A stretch of DNA of 64,000 bases from Limnohabitans sp. T6-5 (GTDB lineage Bacteria; Pseudomonadota; Gammaproteobacteria; Burkholderiales; Burkholderiaceae_C), in assembly GCF_003063315.1 (NCBI RefSeq), contig NZ_NERV01000002.1, forward strand, positions 1,054,001 through 1,118,000, in the 5' to 3' direction. The notes under the pieces are model-generated. The model saw only the letters and a program-made list of their open reading frames with translations. It ran no database searches and was not told the origin of the DNA. Both the position numbers and the translations under genes were made by a program. Every line of letters starts with the position of its first letter. Within the stretch, counting starts at the first letter, position 1. Shown here one piece after another: positions 51,101 through 63,100 of the stretch.

Positions 51101-54100
51101 TCATCGAGCACGCTGGCACTGTCGTCAAAACTCCACAAGCCGGTCACTGCGTCGGCCGTGACCACGCCCAGGAACTGCCCATCCAGGGCCAGTGATACGC
51201 GTGCGCCTGCCTCGGCCTGCCCTGAAAAACTCAGGTTGGCACTGGGCACCGTGTCCGACACCTCAAAGGCCACGCCATTGAGGGCCAGACCACTGACCGC
51301 TGCCGGTGGCGTGGTGTCCACCGACACCTTGAACACCGCAGAGGCTTCGCTGGCATTGCCCGCCAAGTCCACCGTTTTGGCCTGGAAGGCATAGTCGCCC
51401 TGCTCCAGCGCCAGGCTGCCCACATCGAACAGCCAGGCCCCGGTGCTGCTGGCCGTCGTCACCCCCACCAGCTGGCTGGCATCGGTACCGCCGATGTAAA
51501 CCTCGATGCTGGCGTTGGGCTCTGCCGTGCCGCTCAACTCGAGCGCGGCACTGTTGCTCAGGTGGTCGGTCTGGCTGCCGCCAGTGTCCGGCGTCATGGC
51601 GCGGATGATCGGGGCATCGGGCGCCACGTTGTCCACGATCACCACAAAGGGGTTGGACGCCAGGCTGGTGTTGCCGCTGAAGTCACGGCCAATGGCGGTG
51701 TACACATAGCGGCCATCGGCCAGGCTGCGCGGCGCATTGCCCACCAGATCATTGAAGACCCAAGCACCGCTGCCACTTGTTGGCGCACTGCCCAGCTTCA
51801 CGCCGTTGCGGTACACATCCACCCAGCCCCGGGCTTCAGCGGTGCCGCTGATGACCTGGGTTCGGGTGCGGGTCACACCATCGTTGTCCAGGCTGCCGGT
51901 GTCGGCTTGCACCGCCAGCACCTGTGGGACTTTGGGCGTTTGCGCATCAATGATCAGGGTGAAGGCCGCACTGAGCGGACTGACATTGCCTGCGGTGTCC
52001 GTGGACGTGAGCACGATGGCATAACGGCCATCGGCCAGGTAACTGCCGTTGGTGTCAAACGACCAATGGCCCGATGCATCGGCCAAGGCTGTGCCCAGCA
52101 CCACATCGTTGGCCACCACTTTGACCACCGTGCCCGCTTCGGCCGCGCCTTCGAGCAGCGGCCGGTTGTTGCGCGAATAGCCTTCCAGCGTGCTGGTGTC
52201 GATGCCCAGGCCGTCGATATTGGCCAGCGCAGGCTGCACCGGCGCCACCACATCGAGCACCACATTCAGCACCCCCGACCACTCCGAAGCCATCGCAGCG
52301 CTTGTTCCGGCATTCAAGACCGAAGCCGCCACCACACGGGCCTTGAAAGCCAGCAGCTGACCTTGCACCGCATCCAGACCCGTGGTCTGGGTGGGCAGGC
52401 TCACGATCACGCGCTCCATCGCGATCTGAGCGGGGGTCAGCAGCACCGTCTTGAGCACGGTGCTGCCGGCGTCATTGAGCGCAATTTGCAGACTGTCGCC
52501 CACCGCCACGCCTTGCGGAATGCCGACCGACAGGCTCAGGCCGTTGATCTTGGTGTTGTTGTCCAGGCTGGATCGGCCGGAATCGTCTTCACTGAGCAAA
52601 TCGGGCGTGCCCGGGGTGGCGGGCACGTTCAGGTTGCTGACGGCGTCCGAGCTCACATAGAAGCTGGCGGCATCATTGCCTGCCAGGTCTTGCAAAGCCG
52701 TGCCGTTGTCAGCGGCTGAAGGATCGGTGTAGGCCAGGGTCACCGCCTGCCCGCGTGTCACGGCTTGGGCCAAGGTGATGAGCAGGCGGGTCTGCGTGCT
52801 GTCGCTGGCATCCAGCGTCACCGACAGCACGTCCACCAGCTCGCCATCCACCGCCACGGCAAACGCATCGGAAGGCAATGCCGACTGCACCGCTTCGCTC
52901 AGGCGCAGCGTGATCAGATCGCCGTTGAAGCTCAAGCCCCCCAGCAACTGGGGCCGCACACGGTCAGTGGGCTCGGTCAGCACTTGCGCGTTGTTCACGG
53001 TCAGCGTCAGCACCGAGGTGGTGGCCAGCAGTTCGGCATCGGTGGCCGAGACATTGCCCGCCATGTCCACACTGCGCAGCACAATGTTGTGGGCCCCTTG
53101 CTTGAGGGCCGATCCGTCATAGGTCAGCGCCCAGGCATTGCCGGTCGACTTGACGCCCGCCTCACCCAGCAAATACAGGCTGCTGCCCACACGGTCATAC
53201 ACCTGGACCTTGACCACATCGGCCAGCGAATCGGTGGCTGCGCGTGCGGGCAAAGTGCCCTCCAGCGTGAACAGGCGGTTGAGCGTTGTGCTTGCGGTGC
53301 GCGCCGCCACACTGGCGGTGGTGTTGTTGTTGCTGCCATCGCCCAGATACAGGCTGGCGGTGAAGGGGTCGGCTGGCGGCCGGGTTTCGTACAGCAGGTT
53401 GTAGCTGCCCGTGATGGAGCCGGGGTTCAAGCCCTTGTAGGAGGGCGTATTGCCTGCGGCATCCACAATGGCGCCGTCGATGTAATAGTTGCCCGGCGTG
53501 TTGCCCTTCATCTGCTCACGCGTCAGCGCAAACAACACCTGCCCGGCGTCGATCTCGGCCGCCGTCAACAAGACGTCGACCGTGGTGTGCACCGTGCCAT
53601 TCAGATAACTGAGCACACGCACCCGGGCCGTGTCGCCCACGCGGGCATCCGCGGGCAAACGCATCACGACTTGCGGCGGGGCGTTGGTGATCTTGTCATT
53701 GTTCAGATAACCGCTGTCCACGCTGCTGGTTTCTTGCAGGTTCAGCCACAGCGGTTTGGTGGCCGTGAAGTCGATGGTGATGGACAGCGGCGCACTGGCC
53801 ACCATGTTTCCGGCCAGATCGTTTTGCACCACGATGTAGCGGTGCACGCCTGCTTTTTGGTAGGCGCTCAACTGGAACTCAAACACACCGGTGGTGGCGT
53901 GGGCCAGCACAAAACGCGCGCTCTGCGCATTCAGCACCAGCTCGGACGGCTCCACCACACCCGAGCCATTGCGGTCTTCATAAATGCTGATGCGCGCGCC
54001 GGGCTCGGCCACACCCACCAGCGTGGGTGAACGGGTCTTGGTGACGTTGTCACCCAGCGTGCCCGTGTCATCGGTGACTGAATTTTTAAGGGCCACGCGC

Positions 54101-57100
54101 AGTGCTGTGGACGTGTCGCTGCCCACGGTGGGCGCAAGCGGCAAGGCGCCTGTGGTGTCGACCACCAGGCTCAATGGCGCAGAAACCGGACCCCGGTTGC
54201 CACCCACATCCCAGGCGCGCCAGGTGATGGCGTGCGTGCCATGGGCCAGGGCCGGGCCCTGGTAACTGAAGACCCAGGTCGAGGCGCTGGGCATGACGGC
54301 AAAACCCAGGCTTTGGGTGACGCCACCAAAGGTGTCAAACAACTCCACACGCGTCGTGCCCGTGGGCAAGCTGCTGTACGAGGCAAAGCTCAGGTTCGTG
54401 CCCCGGTTGACCCGGTTGTCGGTGTTGTTGACATCGGTGCTGAAGGTGCCGGTGTCGTCCACCGCCACCAAATCGGGCGCATAGGCAGGGGCTGCTGGCA
54501 AGGCGTTGTCCACCACCAGTGACGTGCGCAAGGTCACGCCCGCGCTGGCATTGCCTGCCCGGTCGATCATGAAGGCCGTCACGGCCGTGGTCGATGAATA
54601 AGTCACGGCCGTGCCCGCGTTCATGGCGGTGGTGGGCGTGAAATCAATGTAGCCCGCGGCCATGTCGGCTGCTTGCAGCGTGACCAAGCCCAGTTGGGTG
54701 CCTGTCACCACAGAACTGGTGTTGATGCGCACCTTGTCACCCGGCACCGCATCGCCGGGCAAGGCAATGCGGAACGTGGGCGTGTTGTCGTTGGTCTTGC
54801 CGTCGTAGGGCGAATCCCCCGTGTCACTGCTGGTCAGCAGCACCATGCTTTGGGGGGCCAGGGCGCTGGTGTCCACCGTGAAGGACACTGCCGAGCTCAT
54901 TTGCTCGTTACCCGCCACATCGGTTTGCACCACGCGCAAGTTGTAGGCCCCCACGGCCAGACCGCGCAGGTCCACCGTGTAGGCCCCGTTGACATCGGCC
55001 ACCACCGTGCTGGTGATGACGGTGCCGGTGTCCTTGGTGTAGAGCGCCAAGCTGTCTTCACCCAGATCGCGTCGCCCGTTGTTGTTGCTGTCGTTGAAGA
55101 CGCTGATGCGGGCATTGACTTCGGCCGCGCCGCTGAGCGTGAGCGCATTGACGTTGCTGGTCAGGCGATTGACCGTGTCGGTCAGGTCCGCACTGGCCAG
55201 GCTGGCCGTCAGGCCCGTCGGGGCGGTGGCGTCGATGGTCACGTTCAGCGTTTTGGCAGCGCCCTCGTTGCCCGCAAAGTCGACCGGTCGGACCGACATG
55301 GCATGCACCCCATCTGACAGGGTCACACCCGCAGGCAGGGTGAACGAAAAGACTTGGCTGCCCTGCACATTGCCCACACTGGCGCGCCCGATCAGTTGCG
55401 CACCGTCATACACATTCACCCAAGCCAGATCGGCGGCATTGCCCAACACTGTCGATGAATTGAAAGTGATGACCTGGTTCAGGCGCGTGATGTTGTCGGT
55501 GCTGCTGCGCCCCAGATCGTCACTGTCTGCCAGGTTCAAATCCACCGCCAGGGCCGGTGCCGTGGTGTCGATGGTGAGGTTGACAATCGCGTTCAGCGTG
55601 GCCGACTTCACCGCCCCCTGTGCGGTGTAACGGAAGTAGTTGGTGCCTGTGCCTGCCGTCAATGCCGTCGTGGCCACATCCACATAGCCTTGGCTCAAGT
55701 GGGCAGCGGTCAGCGTGGCGTTGCCTTTGCGGTTGACATCGTTGGTGCCCGCGGTGCTGGCGTTGAAGATTTCCACCAAACCGCCTACAGCAGCCCCTGC
55801 GCCCAGGTAGACGCGCAAGGTCGGACTGGTGGTGTTGGTGATGCGGTCATAGGCCGATGCGCCCAGATCCGAGGCCACCGTCGGCGCGATGGTGAACACC
55901 GCCGAAGACGGCAAGCCGCCCGCCACGGTGAGTGAAGTCACGGCAGCGGCCTGGCTGATGCTGCCTGCACCGTCGATCAGCTGCACACTGATCAGGTTGT
56001 TGTAGGTCGCAGCCGCCAGCGCCTGGTTGGGCAGCACCTTGAGCACCACAAAACCCTGGGCGATGTCGCTGGCCGTGAGGCTGGCGCGTGCCAGCTCGGT
56101 GGCGCTGTTTTTCATGACCACCAGGTCACCCACTTGCACCACACCATCACCGGTCACCGGCAAATCGATGCGGAAACTGGGCTGCGCCAGGGCGGTGACA
56201 CCGTCGTCATCGAAGCTCACGCCGTCTGCAGCCAGCAAGCGCGGCGTGCCAGGCAACAGGGGCATGGTGCGCTGCGAGGTCACCACCAAGGCATCGCTTT
56301 GGGTACCGATCAGGTTGCCTTGGCTGTCCAAAGCCATGGCACGCAAACGGTTCACACCGCCAGGCAAGGTCACCGTGCTGGCCGTCAGCAGGCCTGCCGC
56401 GTCGGTCGTCAAGCTGGTGCTGAGCAGCTCGCCACTGTCGAGCAAGCCATTGTTGTTGCGGTCGTTGTAGAGCCAGACCGTGGCGTTGGGCGCCATGCGG
56501 CCGGTCAAAGAAATGCTGTTGCCCGAGATCAGTTGGTCGTCGGGGTTGCCTGTATCGACGGTGGTGTTGTTGCCAATCCACAAGCGGTTGGCATAGGCCT
56601 TGATGGGCGTGGTGGCGCTGTCCTCGAAGTCCAGCACCAGGGTGCTGGAATAGGCGCTCAAGTTGCCCGCCGCGTCGCTGGAGCGCACCAGGATGTTGTG
56701 GATGCCGCTGTTCAGTGCGGCGCCGCTGTGCGTCCAGGCCCAGGTGTTGTTGGCCAACACCGGTGCGGTGCCGATCAGCACTTCGCCGTCATAGATGGAC
56801 ACCAGCACGCCCGCCGTGGCCGTGCCGCTGAGCGTGAAACCACGGCTCATGCGGGTGATGCGGTCGGTGCTGCTGCTGCCCGTGTCGGAGTTCAGCAGCG
56901 TGACCGTGGGCGTGGTCGGCGCGGTGTTGTCGGTGGTGTAGCGCGGCAGCACCACCGAGGCGCTCAGGTTGCCCGCCTGGTCTTCCAGACGGGCACTGAT
57001 GGCCTGGGTGTAGACCGTGTCCGCCACCAGGGTGAACCCACTGGCCACCGTGCCCACTTTGCTGAAGGTGCTGATGACCGTGGCGCCTGCGCCTGCCGTG

Positions 57101-60100
57101 TCGGTGATGGTGGCACCACCGGCGGTGAAGCCCAGGGTGTGGCTGGCCACAGGCGTGATGGCGGAGCCCGCCGACAAGGCCGTGGCATCCAGTGTGCTCA
57201 GCTGCTGGTTCCAGCTTCGGTAAGACAGGATCTTGCCGTCAAAGTAGCCGCCGTGATAGGCCTGCCCCAGACGTTGCTCGGTGTCCCAGTTGTAGTCAGA
57301 GCTGGTGCGGTTGCCATGGGCTTGCAACACGCCGTCCACATAAATATCGGTCCCTCGGGCGCCCAGGGTGAAGACCACGCGGTGCACGGCGCCATCGGTC
57401 AGGTTCAGACCGGTGGTGTAGATGACCTCACTGTTCCAGACATAAGAGCCGATGTTGCCGTCGGCCGTGACCCACAGACCCCGGTCATAGGCCCCGCCAC
57501 TGCTGACTGCGAACAAGCCCCCGCCCGTCGTGGTCTGGAACACAATTTCCCGGCTGATGCTGGTCTCGGGCTCGTTGAGCGAGAAGTTCACATAGCCGCT
57601 GCCCGTCAAACTCAGCACCGATTCGGTGGTCACCCCGTCACGGGGGTCAAAGTCCACATAGCCCCTGTCCTTGTCGGCTTGCGTGATGAGCAAGGTCGCC
57701 AACACCGAGGTGGTGTTGTCCGCCGAGTACAGGCGGATTTTGTCCCCCACCAATGCTTCGGCAGGCAAATTCACGCGCACGGTGGGCTGCAAGTTGCTGG
57801 TGATGCCGTCGGCGGCAAACACGCCGTTGTCACCCGCGATGACCTGGATGCCCGTGGGCCGCTGCGCCAAGGTGTCCACCACCACGGTGCTGGCGGCCGA
57901 CACGCTCATGGCACCGGCCACATTGGTCGCCAGGGCATACAGGCTGTGGGTGCCCGCAGGCAAATTCAAGCTCAGGCTGTAACTGCTGCCCGTCAAGGTG
58001 GCGGTGCCCAGCGATTCGCCTTCGTCCATGCGGGCGTTGCCGTTGCGGTCCCGGAAAACCTGCACCGTGGCCCCGGCTTCAGCCGTGCCCGTCAGCGTCA
58101 CCGAAGTGTTGCGGGTCAGGCCGTCGTTGTTCAGGTTGCCGCTGTCCGAAGCGGTGGTCAGCGTGGGCGCGCTCAGTGGCGAGACCCGGGTGTCGAGGGT
58201 CACCACGCGGTCGAGCGAGCAGTTGATCACCGAGCCGGTGATGTTGACCAGGCCATAGCCGTCGGCCGTGCCTGTGGTGGCCAGCGTCATGGCCGTGCCT
58301 GCGATCCAGGCGGCATTGACGGCAGCAGCGGTCTGTGCGGGGTTGCCGCCGTGCGTCCAGTATCGGGCGCCGGTGCTTCGGATCTGCAAAGCGGTGCCGC
58401 TGGTGCTCAAGACCACCGCGACCATTTTGGTGTGCACACCATTGCTGTAAACCGCGATCCAGGTGTCGGTGGTGCCCGCCATCCGGACAAAGCTGGCATT
58501 GGCACTGGGGCCGCCGTCAACGGACTTGCCATTCATGATGGCGCTGCTCAACTCGACCAAATCGACACGCGAAGCGCTCAGGCCGGTGGACGTGGCGGTG
58601 GTCGTCAGGTTGCTGCCAAAGCTCAAACGCTGCGTGCTGTTGCCTGCGGCGTCGAGTTCAACCACGCTCAACTTGTGGGCGCCATCGGCCAAAGGCGCAC
58701 CGGTGTAGACAAAGACGTAGGTGTTGTCGGCCTTCACATCCGCGTAGCCCAGCACCGTGGCGGTAGCCCCTGCACCATCGAGCACCTGAATGCGCGTGAC
58801 GCCCTGGCCACTGCTGGCGGTGCCTGTCAGCGTGAAGCCCGTGTTGCGGGCGATCGTCAAATCGGTGTTGGCAGCGCCCCCGGCGAGTGCCGCATCATCA
58901 GCGCTCAGCAAGGTGGGCTGTGCGGGCGCTACATTGGGCGCCACGTTGTCAATGCGCAGCATGGGCATGTAACTGCGTGCCACCACGGCAACTGCGCCCC
59001 CCACACGGTAATCCACCGTGATCGGGTTGATGCTGGTTGAAGCCAGTGTGGCGCTCAGATCGGCATAGCCCCGCGCCACGTCGGCTGCCGTGAGGGTGTA
59101 GGTCAGCAAGGTGCTGCTGCCTTGCTTGAGGGTCAAGGTGTCGCCACTGAGCACGCCTGCGGCCAAGGCCTGGCGCAGCGTCACCTGGGCGCTGTTGCTG
59201 GAGGTGGCCTCTGTGCCTGTGGGGTTGAGCAGTTTGGGCGCGGCCCAGATGTTCAGGCCATGCACATCATTGAGCACCAACAAAGGCTGCGTTTCCACGT
59301 TGCCCATGCTGTTGCCTGCAGCATCGATGGCGGTCACGGTGACGGTCGGGTTGGCACTGCTGAAGCTGCTGGTGGGCACGCTCAAGGACCAAGTGCCCTG
59401 GGTCATATCCAGCACCAGTCCTTGGCTGCTGGTGTAGCTGTTGCCATCAACCGTCACACTCAGCGAGGCCGTGTTGAGTTTGTCAAAGCTTCCCGTCAAA
59501 GTGGTGCTGACCGGCCAATTGCCCGCTGCAGACATGGCCTGCTGGGCAGCGCTTTGCCTTGTCAGGCGCAAGTTGTCCAGATCCAGATAAGCATTGGCCG
59601 TGAGATCTTGTGGTGTGCCATACAGCACACGCACACGCTGTCCGGCATCCTGGGCCAGGGCCGTGTATTGAATGCTCACATTTTTGAAGCTGCCATCCGC
59701 CCCCAGATCACTGGTGGTGATCACGCGACGCGACAAGAGCGTCGCAGTGGTGCCATCGGTGCGGTACAAAGCCACATACCCGCCCACCACCAAGGGGTGC
59801 GCTGCGACAGTTCCCCCGCGGTTACCCACATCCACACTCAAGGTCAAGAGATCACCCGTGCTCAGCGTCGTGGTGGTGTCTTGGTAGAACTGCACACCGC
59901 CAGCCACGCTGGGCTGAAAGATGTAAGCCAGGTTGTTGTTGGTGGGATAACCAAAGTTAGAGGTCAAGGGGTCATACAAGCCGGTATCAATGCTGCTGCT
60001 TCCGACCTTGGTCCAACCGGCAGGCGTGATGGCACCTCGAATGGTTCCGGCAGCCACCACATCGGCTTCGAAGTCACCGTTGGTGATCAGGTTGTTGGGT

Positions 60101-63100
60101 TGGAACTGCCCTTTGACGGCCAGCGGATCGACCGTGGGGCGGCCCGGCGGCGTCAAGTCCACGCTCAGGCTGAAGGTTTGCGAAGCCACACTCAGGTTGC
60201 CTGCCCGGTCCAATTGCACCGCACGCAGCGCGTGCGTGCCTTGGGGCAGGTTCATATCGAGCGTGAAAGCGCCGGTGGTGATGTCGGCATTGACGCTGCC
60301 CAGCAGCTCGCCGGTGTTGATCAGGCCATTGCCATCGGCATCGTCAAACACCAGCACCTTGGCGCCTTTATCGGCAAAGCCCTTGAGCGTCAAGGCCGAG
60401 CTGTTGCGGGTGATGCCATCGCCTGTGGGCGTGGTGTCGTCCAGGCTGTCGAGCGTGAGCGGGGGCAGTTTGGCCGGGCCGTTGGTGTCAAAAGCCACCC
60501 ACAGCAGGGCACTGGCTGCCGATGTGTTGCCCGCCAGGTCCACCGCTTTCACGCTGAAGCCGCGCGTCATGTCGGTATAGGGCACACCGCTGTAGGTGAA
60601 GCGCCAGGTGTTCAGGGTGCGGTCCACCTGTGCCAGGCCCACCGGCGTGGTGGCACTGCGGTCGTCGTAGACCTCGACACTCACCACATCGGCGGCAATG
60701 GTGCCACTCAAGGTGAAGCCTGTGCTGTTGCGGGTGATGTTGTCGGCCGAAGTGCCGCTGTTGTTGCTGCCCGAAGCGGCCGTGGTGAAACTGTCGTCTT
60801 CGGCGATCAGGTCGGGCGCGGCCAGCGCCGCTGGCGCGGCCTTGAGGGTCAGCGAGGGCATGGACACCGTGGCCCCGGCGTTGCCTGCGGCGTCGGTGAT
60901 CTGGGCTTTGATGGCGTCGTTGTAGGTGTTGGCCGCGAGGGTTCCGGCGCTCACCTTGAGGTCCACATAGCCCGCGCTGAGCATGGCCGCTGTGACCGGG
61001 GTCGAAGCCAGCAGCGTGCTGCCATTGAGCACCGAGACCGTCTCGCCCACGCGGGTGTCGGCGGTATTGAGGCTCACGCGGAACGTGAGGTCGCGCCCGG
61101 CAGCGGTGAAGGCATCGTCGCTGCGTTGCCCGCCATCGCTGCTCCCCAGCAAGGCGATGCCCACAGGCGCCATGGGCGGCTGCAGGTCGATGTTCAGGCT
61201 CACGCCCGAGCTGGCCAGGCTCTGGTTGCCCGCTTTGTCAAAGGCAATGGCCCGCACGCTGTGGTTGCCGGCTGACAGCACAGCGCCATCGGTATAGAAC
61301 CAGCCATAGCCATTGGCCGTGACTTCGGCCAGTTGCTCTTCAGCGTCCACCTGGCCGTTGGCATTGAGGTCGTCAAACACCACCACGCGTGCGCCCGGGT
61401 CGGTCACGCCGCTGATGCGGTTCACCGTGCCCGTGTTTTGCAGCGCACTGGTGACGCCGGTATCGGTCCACACCGTGCCCATGACCAGGCTGGGGCGGCT
61501 GATGGCCGTGTCCACCAGCACCGTGCGCAGGGCCGAGCGTGCGCCCACATTGCCCGCCGCATCCACGGCAGCCACACTGAAACTGTGGGCCCCAGCCGCT
61601 AGCACAGTGGCGTTGCCCGTGTTGAAGCTGTAGTTGGTGCCCGTGAGTGTGGCTTCGCCAATTTGCACCGTCTGGGTCGGGGTGTAACTGAAGTCAAAAC
61701 TGGTGATGTCGTAACCCGTGCCTGCGCCGCTGCCCGCCACCGCGATGGTGCTGACCGGTTGCAGCCAAGCCGCATTGAGCACGCTGGCATCGGTGGTCTG
61801 GTTGCCACGCGCCCAAGCCGCACCCGAGCTGCGTGCGAGCAAGCTGCCGTCAGCGGCCAGGCTCAGGCTCAGCGCCACCATGCGGGTGGTGTTGCTGGCG
61901 GCATCAAAAGACGCCAGCAGCCAACGGTCGGCGGCGCCGGTCTCGCGGTAGACCACGGCCGGTACAGGCGCACCGATGCCTGCACCGTCCAGATACGCAT
62001 TGCTGATGCTCACACTGGCCACACCGGCCGGGAACGCCAATTCGACCCCCGCCACCGCGTACTGCGCCACATCGGCCACGTTCAGGGTCAAGCCTGCCCC
62101 GGGGTTGAAACTGCCGGTGCGGGTCTGCGTGGTGTCTGGTCGCGTGTCGTACACCAACACGCGCACCGTGTCTGCGGGCACTGTGCCGCTCAAGCTCAGA
62201 CCCGTGTTGCGCTGGGTCAGGTTGTCGGTGTTCGAGGTGCCCGAGTCGCTGCTGGCCGACAAGGTGGGGGCCGTGCCGATGCTGGGGCCTGTGGTGTCCA
62301 CCACCAGCGGATAGGTGGCCGGAGATTTTTCGCCTTCATTGCCTGCGCGGTCGGTCAGGCTGGCCGTCAGGTTGTAGGTGCCTGCGGTCAGGGCCACCAT
62401 GTCGGGCAAGGTGAATTCGGCCACGCCTGCTTGCACCTGTGCGGCGCTCAGGCTCAGGGCATACAACACAGTGGTGCTGTTGTAAATGCTCAGGCGGTCA
62501 CCCACAGCGGCATCGGCGGGCAGGGCCACGCGCAAGCTGGGGGTGGTGTCGCTGGTCACGCGGTCAGCGGCGCTGACGCCTTGCACCGCCAGGTCCACCG
62601 GGGTGTCGCTGCTGGCCAGCACATCCACCACGCCGGGTCGGCCCGGTGGCGTGGTTTTGACGGTGATCACCAAGGCTTCGGACACCTCGCCAATCGGCAT
62701 GGAAGTGCTGGCGTTGTAGGCCATGGCGCGCAAACGGTGCGCGCCGGTGCCCAGGGTCAGTGACAAAGAAAACGCCCCTGTCGTGCTGCTGGTGGTGGTG
62801 GTTGCGCCCACCGCTTCGCCCAGCGAATACACGCCGTCGTTGTTCAGGTCTTCAAAGATCTGCACCGTGGCGCCCGCCGCCAAAAAGCCGCTGACCCAGA
62901 AGGCGTTGACATTGGTCACCGCGTCGTTGCGGCTGTAGCCGCTGTCATAGGCCGAGAGCAGACCCAGTTGGCCCATGCCCAGTACCTGCACTTTTTCAGT
63001 GGGGTCGACCAGCAAACGGATGGGGGTCGCAAACGGTCCGGCATTGCCCGCCTTGTCAATGAAGCGGGCCGACACGGTGTGCAAACCGGGGGCCAGGGCC

